Source of the DNA: Acidobacteriaceae bacterium
Lineage (GTDB): Bacteria; Acidobacteriota; Terriglobia; Terriglobales; Acidobacteriaceae
NCBI GenBank assembly: GCA_003132825.1
Contig: PKYX01000357.1
Span: forward strand, 1 to 5,428
Reading direction: 5' to 3'
DNA: 5,428 bases
The first letter of the stretch is position 1; each line of letters opens with the position of its first letter. The notes under the pieces were generated by a model. It was not told the origin of the DNA. It did no database searches and saw nothing but the letters and a program-made list of their open reading frames with translations. The position numbers were made by a program, and so were the translations under genes. This document shows, piece after piece, positions 1-5,428 of the stretch.

Positions 1-239
1 GCAAGCTGCTGGACTTCTCTTCCAAGGAATTTGAACTGTTGAAGTATTTCCTCCTTCATCCGGGTCAGACTTTGAGCCGCGACCAATTGCTCGAGGAGGT
101 CTGGGGCTACGAGCATTTTCCGACCACGCGCACCGTGGATGCACACATCGTGCGCCTGCGGCAAAAGGTCGAGCCCAAACCGGAGGAACCGCGCTTCATC
201 TTGACGGTGCATGGCACGGGCTACAAGTTTGTCGGCTGA
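1..239 (+). CDS. OmpR/PhoB-family response regulator, C-terminal DNA-binding domain (5' partial)
   Basis: The reading frame enters from the left edge (first full codon at 3) and gives 78 residues ending at TGA 237-239. They make up most of a winged-helix effector domain (Trans_reg_C). SSKEFELLKYFLLHPGQTLSR is the first helix and turn. QLLEEVWGY leads to the recognition helix TVDAHIVRLRQKVE at about visible residues 44-57. The C-terminal wing hairpin ends in LTVHGTGYKFVG, the usual family ending. The phosphorylated receiver domain and the start codon lie outside the window. In the family, a partner histidine kinase phosphorylates the receiver and the winged helix binds direct repeats in target promoters. 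No kinase gene follows; if there is a linked one it must be upstream. The target genes cannot be inferred. A TTG at 39 is an internal codon, not a start. The domain call is secure and the regulon is unknown. Confidence 0.93.
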   Translation, partial: KLLDFSSKEFELLKYFLLHPGQTLSRDQLLEEVWGYEHFPTTRTVDAHIVRLRQKVEPKPEEPRFILTVHGTGYKFVG

Positions 240-264
240 GGGACGGCGTCTGAGCAAAACAGCC

Positions 265-273
265 GGGGAAAGG
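265..273 (+). promoter_or_regulatory. Ribosome binding site of the sigma factor gene
   Basis: A purine-rich GGGGAAAGG lies 7 nt before ATG 281 (10 nt before a second in-frame ATG at 284). It supports a start at 281 or 284 rather than the internal GTG at 383, which has no comparable upstream motif and lies much closer to sigma region 2. Confidence 0.5.
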
Positions 274-280
274 CGTTCGT

Positions 281-955
281 ATGATGTCTGATTCCAGCGG
301 TCTTCGCACTGCACCCCTGTATGGAACCGGCCTTGGCCTGGTTCCTTCTGTCTCCTCGACGACGCCGGCCCGGCCCGCTCGGGTGGATGACACGCTCCTG
401 ATCCGGCGGGCCCAGGAAGGTGACACCGCTGCCTTTGAGGAGTTGGTGCGCCAGTATGACCGTTCCGTGCTCCGTCTGGCGGTTCACCTCAGCGGCTCGC
501 AGGAAGATGGTCAGGATATCTATCAGGAGGCCTTCCTCCGCGCCTATCTCAACCTGGGCAGCTTCCGTTTTGAGTGCACCTTCTATACCTGGATCTACCG
601 TATCGTGACCAACCTTTGTCTCGATCACCTTCGCAAGCGGCGCAATCACAGTCGCGATCTCACCACCGTGGTTTTTCCGGACGGCGAGGAAGAAGCGGTG
701 CTCGATCGCGTGCCCGACGACCGCCCCGGCGCCTGCCCGGAACGTAGCCTCGCAGGCCGCGAGCTCAAAGAATCCATCGTCCGCGCTCTGCGCAGGCTCT
801 CCCCGCGGGAAAGAGTGGTATTTGAATTGAAGCACTACCACGGTCTCCGTCTGCGCACGGTGGCGGGAATGCTGAACACCACCGAAGGCACGATCAAGAA
901 CACTCTGTTCCGCGCCACTCACAAACTGCGCACCGAACTGGCGGCGGTTCGCTGA
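281..955 (+). CDS. ECF-type RNA polymerase sigma-70 factor
   Basis: This 224-residue protein has the two-domain layout of extracytoplasmic-function sigma factors. Region 2 spans about residues 37-121: DDTLLIRRAQEGDTAAFEELV, then the core-binding and -10 recognition stretch YQEAFLRAYL, FYTWIYRIVTN and DHLRKRR. A variable acidic linker follows (about 122-160). Region 4 spans about 163-220: LRRLSPRERVVFELKHY, then the -35-binding helix-turn-helix VAGMLNTTEGTIKNTLFRATHKLR. Regions 1.1 and 3 are absent, as expected for ECF factors. The N-terminus carries about 35 extra low-complexity residues rich in Ser, Thr, Pro and Ala before region 2. The start at 281 is chosen for its ribosome binding site; 284 is equally possible. 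The protein would direct core RNA polymerase to a dedicated promoter set. It starts 41 nt after the response regulator gene, so co-transcription is possible. No zinc-finger or membrane anti-sigma gene follows; the next gene is the S41-like protein. The inducing signal is unknown. Confidence 0.93.
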   Translation: MMSDSSGLRTAPLYGTGLGLVPSVSSTTPARPARVDDTLLIRRAQEGDTAAFEELVRQYDRSVLRLAVHLSGSQEDGQDIYQEAFLRAYLNLGSFRFECTFYTWIYRIVTNLCLDHLRKRRNHSRDLTTVVFPDGEEEAVLDRVPDDRPGACPERSLAGRELKESIVRALRRLSPRERVVFELKHYHGLRLRTVAGMLNTTEGTIKNTLFRATHKLRTELAAVR

Positions 956-1017
956 AAAATGGGCGCCCGGCTGTAAGTCCTTTGCCGTGAGTGCGGGCGA
1001 TCGAATCGCCGCCTCTC

Positions 1018-1034
1018 GTAACTTCCCTAGTTAC
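1018..1034 (+). repeat. Inverted repeat GTAACT-N5-AGTTAC upstream of the S41-like gene
   Basis: A perfect 6-bp inverted repeat with a 5-nt spacer (tccct) is centred about 73 nt upstream of the predicted start of transcription of the S41-like gene. This is a distance at which activators can bind. Its left arm plus the next base (GTAACTT) also resembles the GGAACTT-type -35 element of many ECF promoters, but no clear ECF -10 box lies at the right distance. A repeat this short is expected about once by chance in a gap of this size, so an operator role is speculative. Confidence 0.25.
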
Positions 1035-1053
1035 CGAAGAGCACGATTTTAGC

Positions 1054-1079
1054 GATGCGCCCGAAGGAGAATTCGCATC
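1054..1079 (+). repeat. Inverted repeat GATGCG-N14-CGCATC spanning the -35 region
   Basis: Two perfect 6-bp inverted arms are separated by 14 nt. The centre lies about 33 nt upstream of the predicted transcription start, so the repeat covers the place where the -35 element should be. The promoter has no recognisable -35 hexamer, so a regulator binding here could repress or substitute for it. The match is short enough to be chance, and this is only a candidate operator. Confidence 0.2.
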
Positions 1080-1086
1080 CAAAGGC

Positions 1087-1092
1087 TATAAT
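1087..1092 (+). promoter_or_regulatory. -10 box (TATAAT) of the S41-like gene
   Basis: A perfect TATAAT, in the context GGCTATAAT, lies 54 nt before the chosen ATG at 1147. Transcription would begin near 1099. No good -35 hexamer is found 16-18 bp upstream (aaggag at 1064-1069 with a 17-bp gap), and the extended -10 TGn is only half matched. The promoter is therefore either weak or activator dependent. It lies downstream of the GTG at 991, which argues against that codon as the translation start. Confidence 0.6.
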
Positions 1093-1099
1093 GTAGGCA

Positions 1100-1115
1100 A
1101 CTTCCTTCGGGAAGT
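1100..1115 (+). promoter_or_regulatory. 5'-terminal UUCG tetraloop hairpin in the S41-like leader
   Basis: ACTTCC (1100-1105), loop TTCG (1106-1109) and GGAAGT (1110-1115) form a perfect 6-bp stem closed as C(UUCG)G, the exceptionally stable tetraloop. With the TATAAT at 1087-1092 the transcript would begin at or within a base or two of the stem. A stem at the very 5' end is known from other bacterial mRNAs (for example E. coli ompA) to slow 5'-dependent decay. That role here is inference. No T-tract follows, so it is not a terminator. Confidence 0.5.
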
Positions 1116-1146
1116 GGACCTTCCTTTCGAGAAGAAGACAAATCCG

Positions 1147-2376
1147 ATGTCCATGAAGACCAAAGTTGTAATCCTGACTTGCTCGGCTGGCTTGCTGCTG
1201 TTCACGATTGCCGGTGGACTGAGCGGCGTCCGCGCATCCTCCAGCAACGACGGTGCCTACCGTCAACTGCAGGTGTACAGCGAAGTGCTGTCGCGGGTAC
1301 GCAGCGAGTATGTGGAAGAGCCCAATATCACCGCCGTGACCGACGGCGCTCTCCACGGGCTGCTCGATTCGCTCGATCCCGACTCAAGCTTTCTGACCCC
1401 GGCGGAATACCGGGAATACAAGGAGCACAAGACCGAGGCAAAAGGCGAGATTGGCGCCATGGTTTCCAAACGCTTTGGCTATGCCACGGTCGTAGCCGTG
1501 ATCCCGGGCAGCCCCGCCGATAAGGCCGGCCTGCAGCCCACTGACATCTTGGAAGCCGTCGACATCAACGGGACCAATCGCAGCACGCACGATATGTCGC
1601 TGGCCGAGGTTCGCAACCTGCTTTCCGGCTTGCCGGGTTCGACGCTGTCGGTCTCGGTGGTGCGATCGCGCCAAGCTGAGCCTCAGAAGATGGTCATCAC
1701 TCGCGACATCGTCACCATTCCGCCGGTGAGCGATAAATTGATGGATGACGGCATTGGCTATATGCAGGTGGACGCATTTTCCAAGGGGAAGGCGCTGGAG
1801 ATTGCCGCCAAGGTCAAGTCTCTGCAAAAAGCCGGCGCCAAGAAGCTGATTCTGGACCTGCGCAACTGCGCCGAGGGTGACGAGTCGGAGGGTATTGCGA
1901 CCGCCAACCTCTTTCTCAACCACGGAACCATCGCGTACCTGCAGGGTCAAAAGGTTCCGCGGGAATCGTTCAACGCCGATCCCTCCAAGGAGATCACCAG
2001 CCTTCCCTTGGCTGTACTGGTGAATAAAGGGACGGCGGGAGCGGCCGAGATTGTGGCCGCGGCGATCCTTGAAAACGCGCGCGGCGACATCGTCGGCGAG
2101 AAGACATTCGGCGAAGGCTCCGTGCAGAAGCTGATCGAACTGCCGGATGAGTCGGTACTGATCCTGTCCGTCGCCAAGTATTACTCGCCCAGCGGCAAGG
2201 CGATCCAGGACACGGCGGTAACGCCGAACGTCACGGTCGCCTCCGGGGACGACGATTCGGCCCTGCCGGATGATGACGACTCTACCACTCCGTCGGACCA
2301 GACCAAGCCACAAGCTCCGCAACCGGATCAGCCTCTGCAGAAAGCCATTCAGCTGTTGAAGGCCAAAGCCAGTTAG
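1147..2376 (+). CDS. Exported S41-family (CtpA/Prc-like) PDZ protein, probable pseudoprotease
   Basis: The 409-residue product has the order of a C-terminal processing protease. Residues 1-30 are a signal peptide: basic MSMKTK, a hydrophobic stretch, and a possible cleavage after VRA. The N-terminal helical region (about 38-95) includes GALHGLLDSLDPDSSFL. A PDZ domain covers about 100-175 (PGSPADKAGLQPTDILEAVD), followed by the S41 core (about 200-360) and an acidic, Pro-rich tail with an amphipathic end, LQKAIQLLKAKA. The active site is not conserved. The motif that normally reads GSASASEI is GTAGAAEI, with Gly298 at the nucleophile. TFGKGSVQ is TFGEGSVQ, with Glu323 at the general-base lysine. 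RNNPGG is RNCAEG at the oxyanion loop. Gln327 remains. The 25-residue spacing matches E. coli Prc Ser430/Lys455, so the alignment is firm. Peptide hydrolysis is therefore unlikely; substrate or partner binding in the periplasm is inferred. ATG 1147 was chosen over GTG 991 because the signal peptide starts there and the TATAAT lies between them. Automated annotation would probably label it an active S41 peptidase. Confidence 0.9.
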   Translation: MSMKTKVVILTCSAGLLLFTIAGGLSGVRASSSNDGAYRQLQVYSEVLSRVRSEYVEEPNITAVTDGALHGLLDSLDPDSSFLTPAEYREYKEHKTEAKGEIGAMVSKRFGYATVVAVIPGSPADKAGLQPTDILEAVDINGTNRSTHDMSLAEVRNLLSGLPGSTLSVSVVRSRQAEPQKMVITRDIVTIPPVSDKLMDDGIGYMQVDAFSKGKALEIAAKVKSLQKAGAKKLILDLRNCAEGDESEGIATANLFLNHGTIAYLQGQKVPRESFNADPSKEITSLPLAVLVNKGTAGAAEIVAAAILENARGDIVGEKTFGEGSVQKLIELPDESVLILSVAKYYSPSGKAIQDTAVTPNVTVASGDDDSALPDDDDSTTPSDQTKPQAPQPDQPLQKAIQLLKAKAS

Positions 2377-2399
2377 CTGCGGATGGGCTTGTTCTTCTT

Positions 2400-2431
2400 G
2401 ATCGCGCGTCTGCGGACGCGCGATCCTGTTT
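2400..2431 (+). terminator. Rho-independent terminator after the S41-like gene
   Basis: GATCGCGCGTC (2400-2410) and GACGCGCGATC (2415-2425) form an uninterrupted 11-bp stem around a TGCG loop, a UNCG-type tetraloop closed by C-G. The tail is CTGTTT, only moderately T-rich. It begins 24 nt after the stop codon at 2376. The opposite strand lacks a T-rich tail, so it should act only on rightward transcription. It separates the S41-like gene from the PBP gene. Confidence 0.75.
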
Positions 2432-2514
2432 GCGGGGAATTCGCTTTTGTCCGCGAATCCCGAGCCGCGCTCGGCGATCCCAGAATTTCTTGCGGGCGCG
2501 CGGGCGGACGATTC

Positions 2515-2542
2515 TTGGCCCGCTCTCGGGCCCTGCTATCCT
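2515..2542 (+). promoter_or_regulatory. Candidate sigma-70 promoter of the PBP gene
   Basis: TTGGCC (2515-2520, 4 of 6 matches to TTGACA), a 16-bp spacer and TATCCT (2537-2542) preceded by TGC give an extended -10 element, TGCTATCCT. Transcription would start near 2549, only about 9 nt before the ATG at 2558, so the leader would be very short, with GGGG at its 5' end. It lies inside the longer reading frame that begins at TTG 2447, so it is meaningful only if translation starts at 2558. Confidence 0.45.
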
Positions 2543-2557
2543 GAGTCTGGGGTGCTG

Positions 2558-4804
2558 ATGCAGTCCCTCTTCGAAGATCCCGCTGCCCCGCCAGTTGAGC
2601 GCGAAGTCAGAGTCAAGAGCGGAAAGACCGCCGGTCGTCTTTTCTTCGGTTTACTCCTCCTGGTTTCGGCCTTGATGGGTGCTGCCGCCGGGCTGGTGCT
2701 GGTCTACTCCTCGGGCCTGCCCCAAGTGGAAGAACTCGAGCACTATCGTCCGAGCTCGATCACCCAGCTGTACGACGACCAGGGACGCATCATCGGCTCC
2801 TTCGCTCTGCAGCGACGCGTGGTGGCTTCCTATGACGACTTTCCCCCGGTTCTCCGGGACGCCTTGATCTCGATCGAAGACAAAGACTTCTACGGGCATT
2901 GGGGGATCAATGTTTGGCGCATCGTAGGGGCGGCCTATCGCGATATCGAATCGGGCGGCAAAGTGCAAGGCGCTTCCACCCTCACCATGCAGCTGGCCCG
3001 CAATCTTTTTCTTTCGCCCGACCGGTCCTGGCACCGCAAAATCGAGGAAGCGCTCTTGGCGGTTCAAATCGAGCGCCGATTCACCAAGCAGCAGATCTTC
3101 ACCCTCTACGCCAATCAGATTTACCTGGGGCACGGCGTCTACGGATTTGAGGCCGCGTCCGAGTACTACTTCAGCAAGCCCGCCAAGCGGCTCAGCTTGG
3201 ATGAAGCCGCGGTGCTGGCCGGCCTGCCGAAATCCCCGGGCGTGTATTCTCCGATCAACCATCCCGACCGCGCCCTCAAGCGTCGCAACCTGGTGATCAA
3301 TTCCATGCTCGAAGATGGACGAATCACCGCGGCCGAGGCCGTTGCAGCCCGCGACCAGCCCCTCGACCTGAAGCTCGCGCACGACCCCAATTCGCTCGCC
3401 CCCTATTTCGTCGAGGAGATTCGCCGCTATCTGGAAAACAAGTACGGCACCGACAGGGTGCACGAGGGGGGACTTCGGGTCTATACCTCGCTCAACATGG
3501 ACTTGCAGCGCGCCGCGAATCAAGCGGTGCTCAACGGCCTGGCCGCCTACGAGCGCCGCCACGGCTGGAAGGGAAAGCTTCCCCACGTCCTCACCAAGGA
3601 TGTCACTCTCGCGAACTATCAGGACCCCGACTGGGACGATGAGCCGGAGGCGAACGACTATGTCCATGCCCTGGTTACGGCGGCGTCGCCGGCATCGGCA
3701 ACGATCAAATTCGGCGACTACGCCGCCGCCCTCACCCCGGCCGACGTGGCCTGGACCCATCGCAAGCTGCAGGAGGTCCTGTGGCCTGGAGATCTGGTCT
3801 ACGTGAAGGTCCTCGCGCTCAGCCCCGGCGGCAAAGCGCGCGTCAGCCTGGAACAGGATTCTGGCGCCCAAGGCGCGCTCATCGCCATCGACAACGTCAG
3901 CGGAGAAATCAAAGCCATGGTCGGCGGCCGCGATTTCAACGAATCCAAGTTCAATCGGGTCACGCAGGCTCTGCGGCAGACAGGATCATCGTTCAAACCC
4001 TTTGTCTATACGGCTGCCATCGATCAGGGCGCCTCGCCCGATGACCCCATTCTCGACGCGCCGGTCACCTTTCAGTCCGCCTCTGGCCCCTACTCCCCGC
4101 ACAACTACGATGATCGCTACGAAGGCATGATCACCCTGCGCCGCGCTCTGGCCCAGTCGCGCAATATTCCGGCGCTCAAACTGGCCGACGGCCTGGGCAT
4201 GAAAGTGGTCATCGATTATGCCCATCGCTTCGGAATCACATCCAGCATCCCAGCCTATTTGCCGGTTGCTTTGGGGGCCGCCGAGGTCACTCCCTTCGAA
4301 CAGACGGCCGCTTACAGCGTCTTCCCCAACGATGGAGTGCGCATCACGCCGCGTTACATCACCAAGGTGACCGACTACGAAGGCCGCGTGCTTGAAGAAG
4401 ATTATGCCGACGTAAAGGACGTAATCAGCGCCCGCACCGCTCGCATCATGGTCGCGATGCTCGAGGGCGTGGTCGAGCACGGCACCGCGATCGCTGCCAG
4501 CGGCATGAAATACCCGCTGGCGGGTAAGACCGGCACCACGAACGATTTCACCGACGCCTGGTTTGTTGGTTTCTCTCCCGCGATGACGTGTGGCGTCTGG
4601 GTGGGCTACGACGAAAAGAAATCCCTGGGCGATAAAGAGACCGGTTCCCGCGCCGCCCTGCCCCTGTGGATGGATTTCATGAAAGCCGCCCTCGCCGGCA
4701 AAGACCCCGGCCGGTTCCAGCCCCCGCCACTGCTGCCCCCGACTCCGGTGGCGGTGAAGCTGGACACGCAAAACGAGGCGCCGGGAGAGGACGAAAGCCA
4801 CTAG
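2558..4804 (+). CDS. mrcA: Penicillin-binding protein 1A family, bifunctional peptidoglycan glycosyltransferase/transpeptidase
   Basis: This 748-residue class A PBP polymerises lipid II glycan strands and cross-links their stem peptides on the periplasmic face of the inner membrane. A basic cytoplasmic start (KSGKTAGR) precedes one membrane segment, about residues 28-52. The GT51 domain (about 70-260) shows all its motifs: EDKDFYGHWG with catalytic Glu107, QGASTLTMQLARN at 137-149, RKIEE with Glu164, and the ANQIYLGHGVYG stretch. An OB-like insert follows (about 335-435). The transpeptidase domain (about 437-700) has SSFK with nucleophile Ser477, SRN at 534-536 and KTGT at 657-660, so both activities look intact. 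A short Pro-rich tail (about 721-730) ends the protein. QGAST.TMQ is typical of Gram-negative PBP1a; the symbol is by family, and several paralogues may exist. ATG 2558, with GGGG 5 nt upstream, is preferred. An in-frame TTG at 2447 would add 37 residues unlike PBP sequence and leave no room for a promoter after the terminator. Confidence 0.95.
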   Translation: MQSLFEDPAAPPVEREVRVKSGKTAGRLFFGLLLLVSALMGAAAGLVLVYSSGLPQVEELEHYRPSSITQLYDDQGRIIGSFALQRRVVASYDDFPPVLRDALISIEDKDFYGHWGINVWRIVGAAYRDIESGGKVQGASTLTMQLARNLFLSPDRSWHRKIEEALLAVQIERRFTKQQIFTLYANQIYLGHGVYGFEAASEYYFSKPAKRLSLDEAAVLAGLPKSPGVYSPINHPDRALKRRNLVINSMLEDGRITAAEAVAARDQPLDLKLAHDPNSLAPYFVEEIRRYLENKYGTDRVHEGGLRVYTSLNMDLQRAANQAVLNGLAAYERRHGWKGKLPHVLTKDVTLANYQDPDWDDEPEANDYVHALVTAASPASATIKFGDYAAALTPADVAWTHRKLQEVLWPGDLVYVKVLALSPGGKARVSLEQDSGAQGALIAIDNVSGEIKAMVGGRDFNESKFNRVTQALRQTGSSFKPFVYTAAIDQGASPDDPILDAPVTFQSASGPYSPHNYDDRYEGMITLRRALAQSRNIPALKLADGLGMKVVIDYAHRFGITSSIPAYLPVALGAAEVTPFEQTAAYSVFPNDGVRITPRYITKVTDYEGRVLEEDYADVKDVISARTARIMVAMLEGVVEHGTAIAASGMKYPLAGKTGTTNDFTDAWFVGFSPAMTCGVWVGYDEKKSLGDKETGSRAALPLWMDFMKAALAGKDPGRFQPPPLLPPTPVAVKLDTQNEAPGEDESH

Positions 4805-4873
4805 GAGCAGCCTGGTTTGTGGGCGCGAGGTTCGAACCGCGGTCGCCTGGGCCTCCGCCTGGCCAAGGTTGAA

Positions 4874-5428
4874 CTAGGCCGTGGCCTTGATCGCGGACGC
4901 TTTCTCCCAGCGCACTCGAGCCACCACCAGCCGCAACTCCTGAAAGGTAATCTCCGGGGGTAAGGCATCCTTCAGCGGCCGGAGCCGTTCCACCCCGAGT
5001 CGGGCGCAGGCCGCTTCGATGAGCGCCTGCCTGTCCTCCGCCACCCAGCCCGACTGGAATTCGAGCTCTCCCGTCTCCACCAGACTGACCACGGCACTCA
5101 TCACGGTAGAAACCTGGCGCCCGCGAATCCTGGCGATCTCTTCGAAGCTACGACCTTCCCGAAGCAGGCCCAGGGTCTCGGCCGCGGGACGCGAATTTTT
5201 CTCCGGTAAAGGCGCTGCCCGCCCACCCTTGCTAAACCGGTCGAACGCGGCCAGAATCTGCTGTCCATACATCCGAGCCTTCCGCTCGCCAAATCCCGAA
5301 ACGCGCAGAAGCTGCGCAATCGAGCGGGGGCGCTGCAAGCACAGCTCTTCGAGCGAAGCATCATGCATCACGACGTACGCCGGAACATTCTGCTCTTTGG
5401 CTGCGATCCGCCGCCATTCGCGCAGAAA
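4874..5428 (-). CDS. recQ: RecQ-type ATP-dependent DNA helicase, C-terminal part (HRDC and helix-turn-helix tail)
   Basis: On the minus strand, 184 codons enter from the right edge and end at TAG (4876-4874). Visible residues 1-62 are an HRDC domain: FLREWRRIAAKEQNVPAYVV, then the family pattern DASLEELC...RPRSIAQLLRVSGFGERKARMYG, matching the C-terminal nucleic-acid-binding module of RecQ. A short Pro/Lys linker follows. Residues about 82-124 form a helix-turn-helix (ETLGLLREGRSFEEIA, then STVMSAVVSLVETGELEF) like the tail domain found in many bacterial RecQ proteins. The last stretch (128-184) is helical and charged. The DEAH/helicase core and the zinc/winged-helix RQC domain would lie beyond the window, so helicase identity rests on these accessory domains. 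RNase D also has HRDC but not this tail. A GTG at 5371 is internal to the HRDC domain. The gene converges with the PBP gene, with 69 nt between stop codons and no clear terminator. RecQ unwinds recombination and repair intermediates. Confidence 0.85.
   Translation of the reverse strand, partial: FLREWRRIAAKEQNVPAYVVMHDASLEELCLQRPRSIAQLLRVSGFGERKARMYGQQILAAFDRFSKGGRAAPLPEKNSRPAAETLGLLREGRSFEEIARIRGRQVSTVMSAVVSLVETGELEFQSGWVAEDRQALIEAACARLGVERLRPLKDALPPEITFQELRLVVARVRWEKASAIKATA

Noticed and set aside
201..227. TTGACG-N15-TACAAG as a promoter for the sigma factor gene
   Set aside because: The spacer is too short, and these bases encode the conserved LTVHGTGYKF end of the response regulator, so the match is explained by protein coding.
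221..922. Long minus-strand open frame opposite the sigma factor
   Set aside because: It is a shadow of the GC-rich sigma gene, whose protein carries unmistakable region 2 and region 4 motifs. The antisense translation shows no recognisable domain.
996..1010. GGCGAT-CGA-ATCGCC hairpin as a terminator of the sigma factor gene
   Set aside because: The stem is only 6 bp with a 3-nt loop, and the following bases (gcctctcgta) are not a T-tract.
991..1146. In-frame extension of the S41-like protein from GTG 991 (52 extra residues)
   Set aside because: The added residues are charged and would bury the signal peptide. A perfect TATAAT and a leader hairpin lie within this stretch, and ATG 1147 starts a classic export signal.
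2651..3871. 406-codon minus-strand open frame opposite the PBP glycosyltransferase region
   Set aside because: The plus strand encodes all GT51 motifs here. The long antisense frame is a by-product of codon bias, with no recognisable domain.
4829..4838. GGTTCGAACC, resembling a tRNA T-arm or attachment site, between the convergent genes
   Set aside because: The flanking bases do not pair into a T-stem or acceptor stem and no cloverleaf is possible. It is a 10-bp palindrome that could form a weak hairpin, but it lacks a T-tract, so neither a tRNA nor a terminator is supported.

Overview
The window is a GC-rich bacterial chromosomal segment with five protein genes, two of them cut by the window ends. 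The gene styles suggest a soil-type Acidobacteriota: an ECF sigma factor whose region 4 reads FELKHYHGLRLRTVAGML, a PBP1a-type synthase with a QGASTLTMQLARN motif, and -10 boxes of the TGCTATCCT / GGCTATAAT type. This assignment is inference from family resemblance and has not been tested by a search.

Layout, left to right. (1) The C-terminal DNA-binding domain of an OmpR-type response regulator runs off the left edge (1-239, +). (2) An ECF-type sigma-70 factor follows (281-955, +), 41 nt after it. (3) A 191-nt gap (956-1146) holds a perfect TATAAT box and, at the predicted 5' end of the transcript, a 6-bp hairpin closed by a C(UUCG)G tetraloop. (4) Next is an exported PDZ protein with the S41 (C-terminal processing protease) fold (1147-2376, +). 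(5) An 11-bp GC-rich hairpin terminator lies at 2400-2431. (6) A candidate promoter at 2515-2542 precedes a complete bifunctional class A penicillin-binding protein of the PBP1A family (2558-4804, +). (7) Convergent with it, the C-terminal part of a RecQ-type helicase (HRDC domain plus a helix-turn-helix tail) enters from the right edge (4874-5428, -).

The most notable observation is that the S41 protein appears to be a pseudoprotease. Aligned to E. coli Prc and Bacillus CtpB by the conserved 25-residue Ser-Lys spacing, the catalytic serine position is Gly298 and the catalytic lysine position is Glu323. The NPGG loop that normally helps form the oxyanion hole is also degraded. The fold, the PDZ domain and the third active-site residue, Gln327, are kept. 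A catalytically dead, exported PDZ protein beside a peptidoglycan synthase suggests a binding or scaffolding role at the envelope, which is inference.

The response regulator and the sigma factor are regulatory genes, the S41-like protein and PBP1A act in the periplasm or at the inner membrane, and recQ is unrelated DNA repair. The hairpin terminator and two separate promoter candidates argue that the S41-like gene and the PBP gene are neighbours rather than one operon. There is no gene-free stretch above 300 nt.
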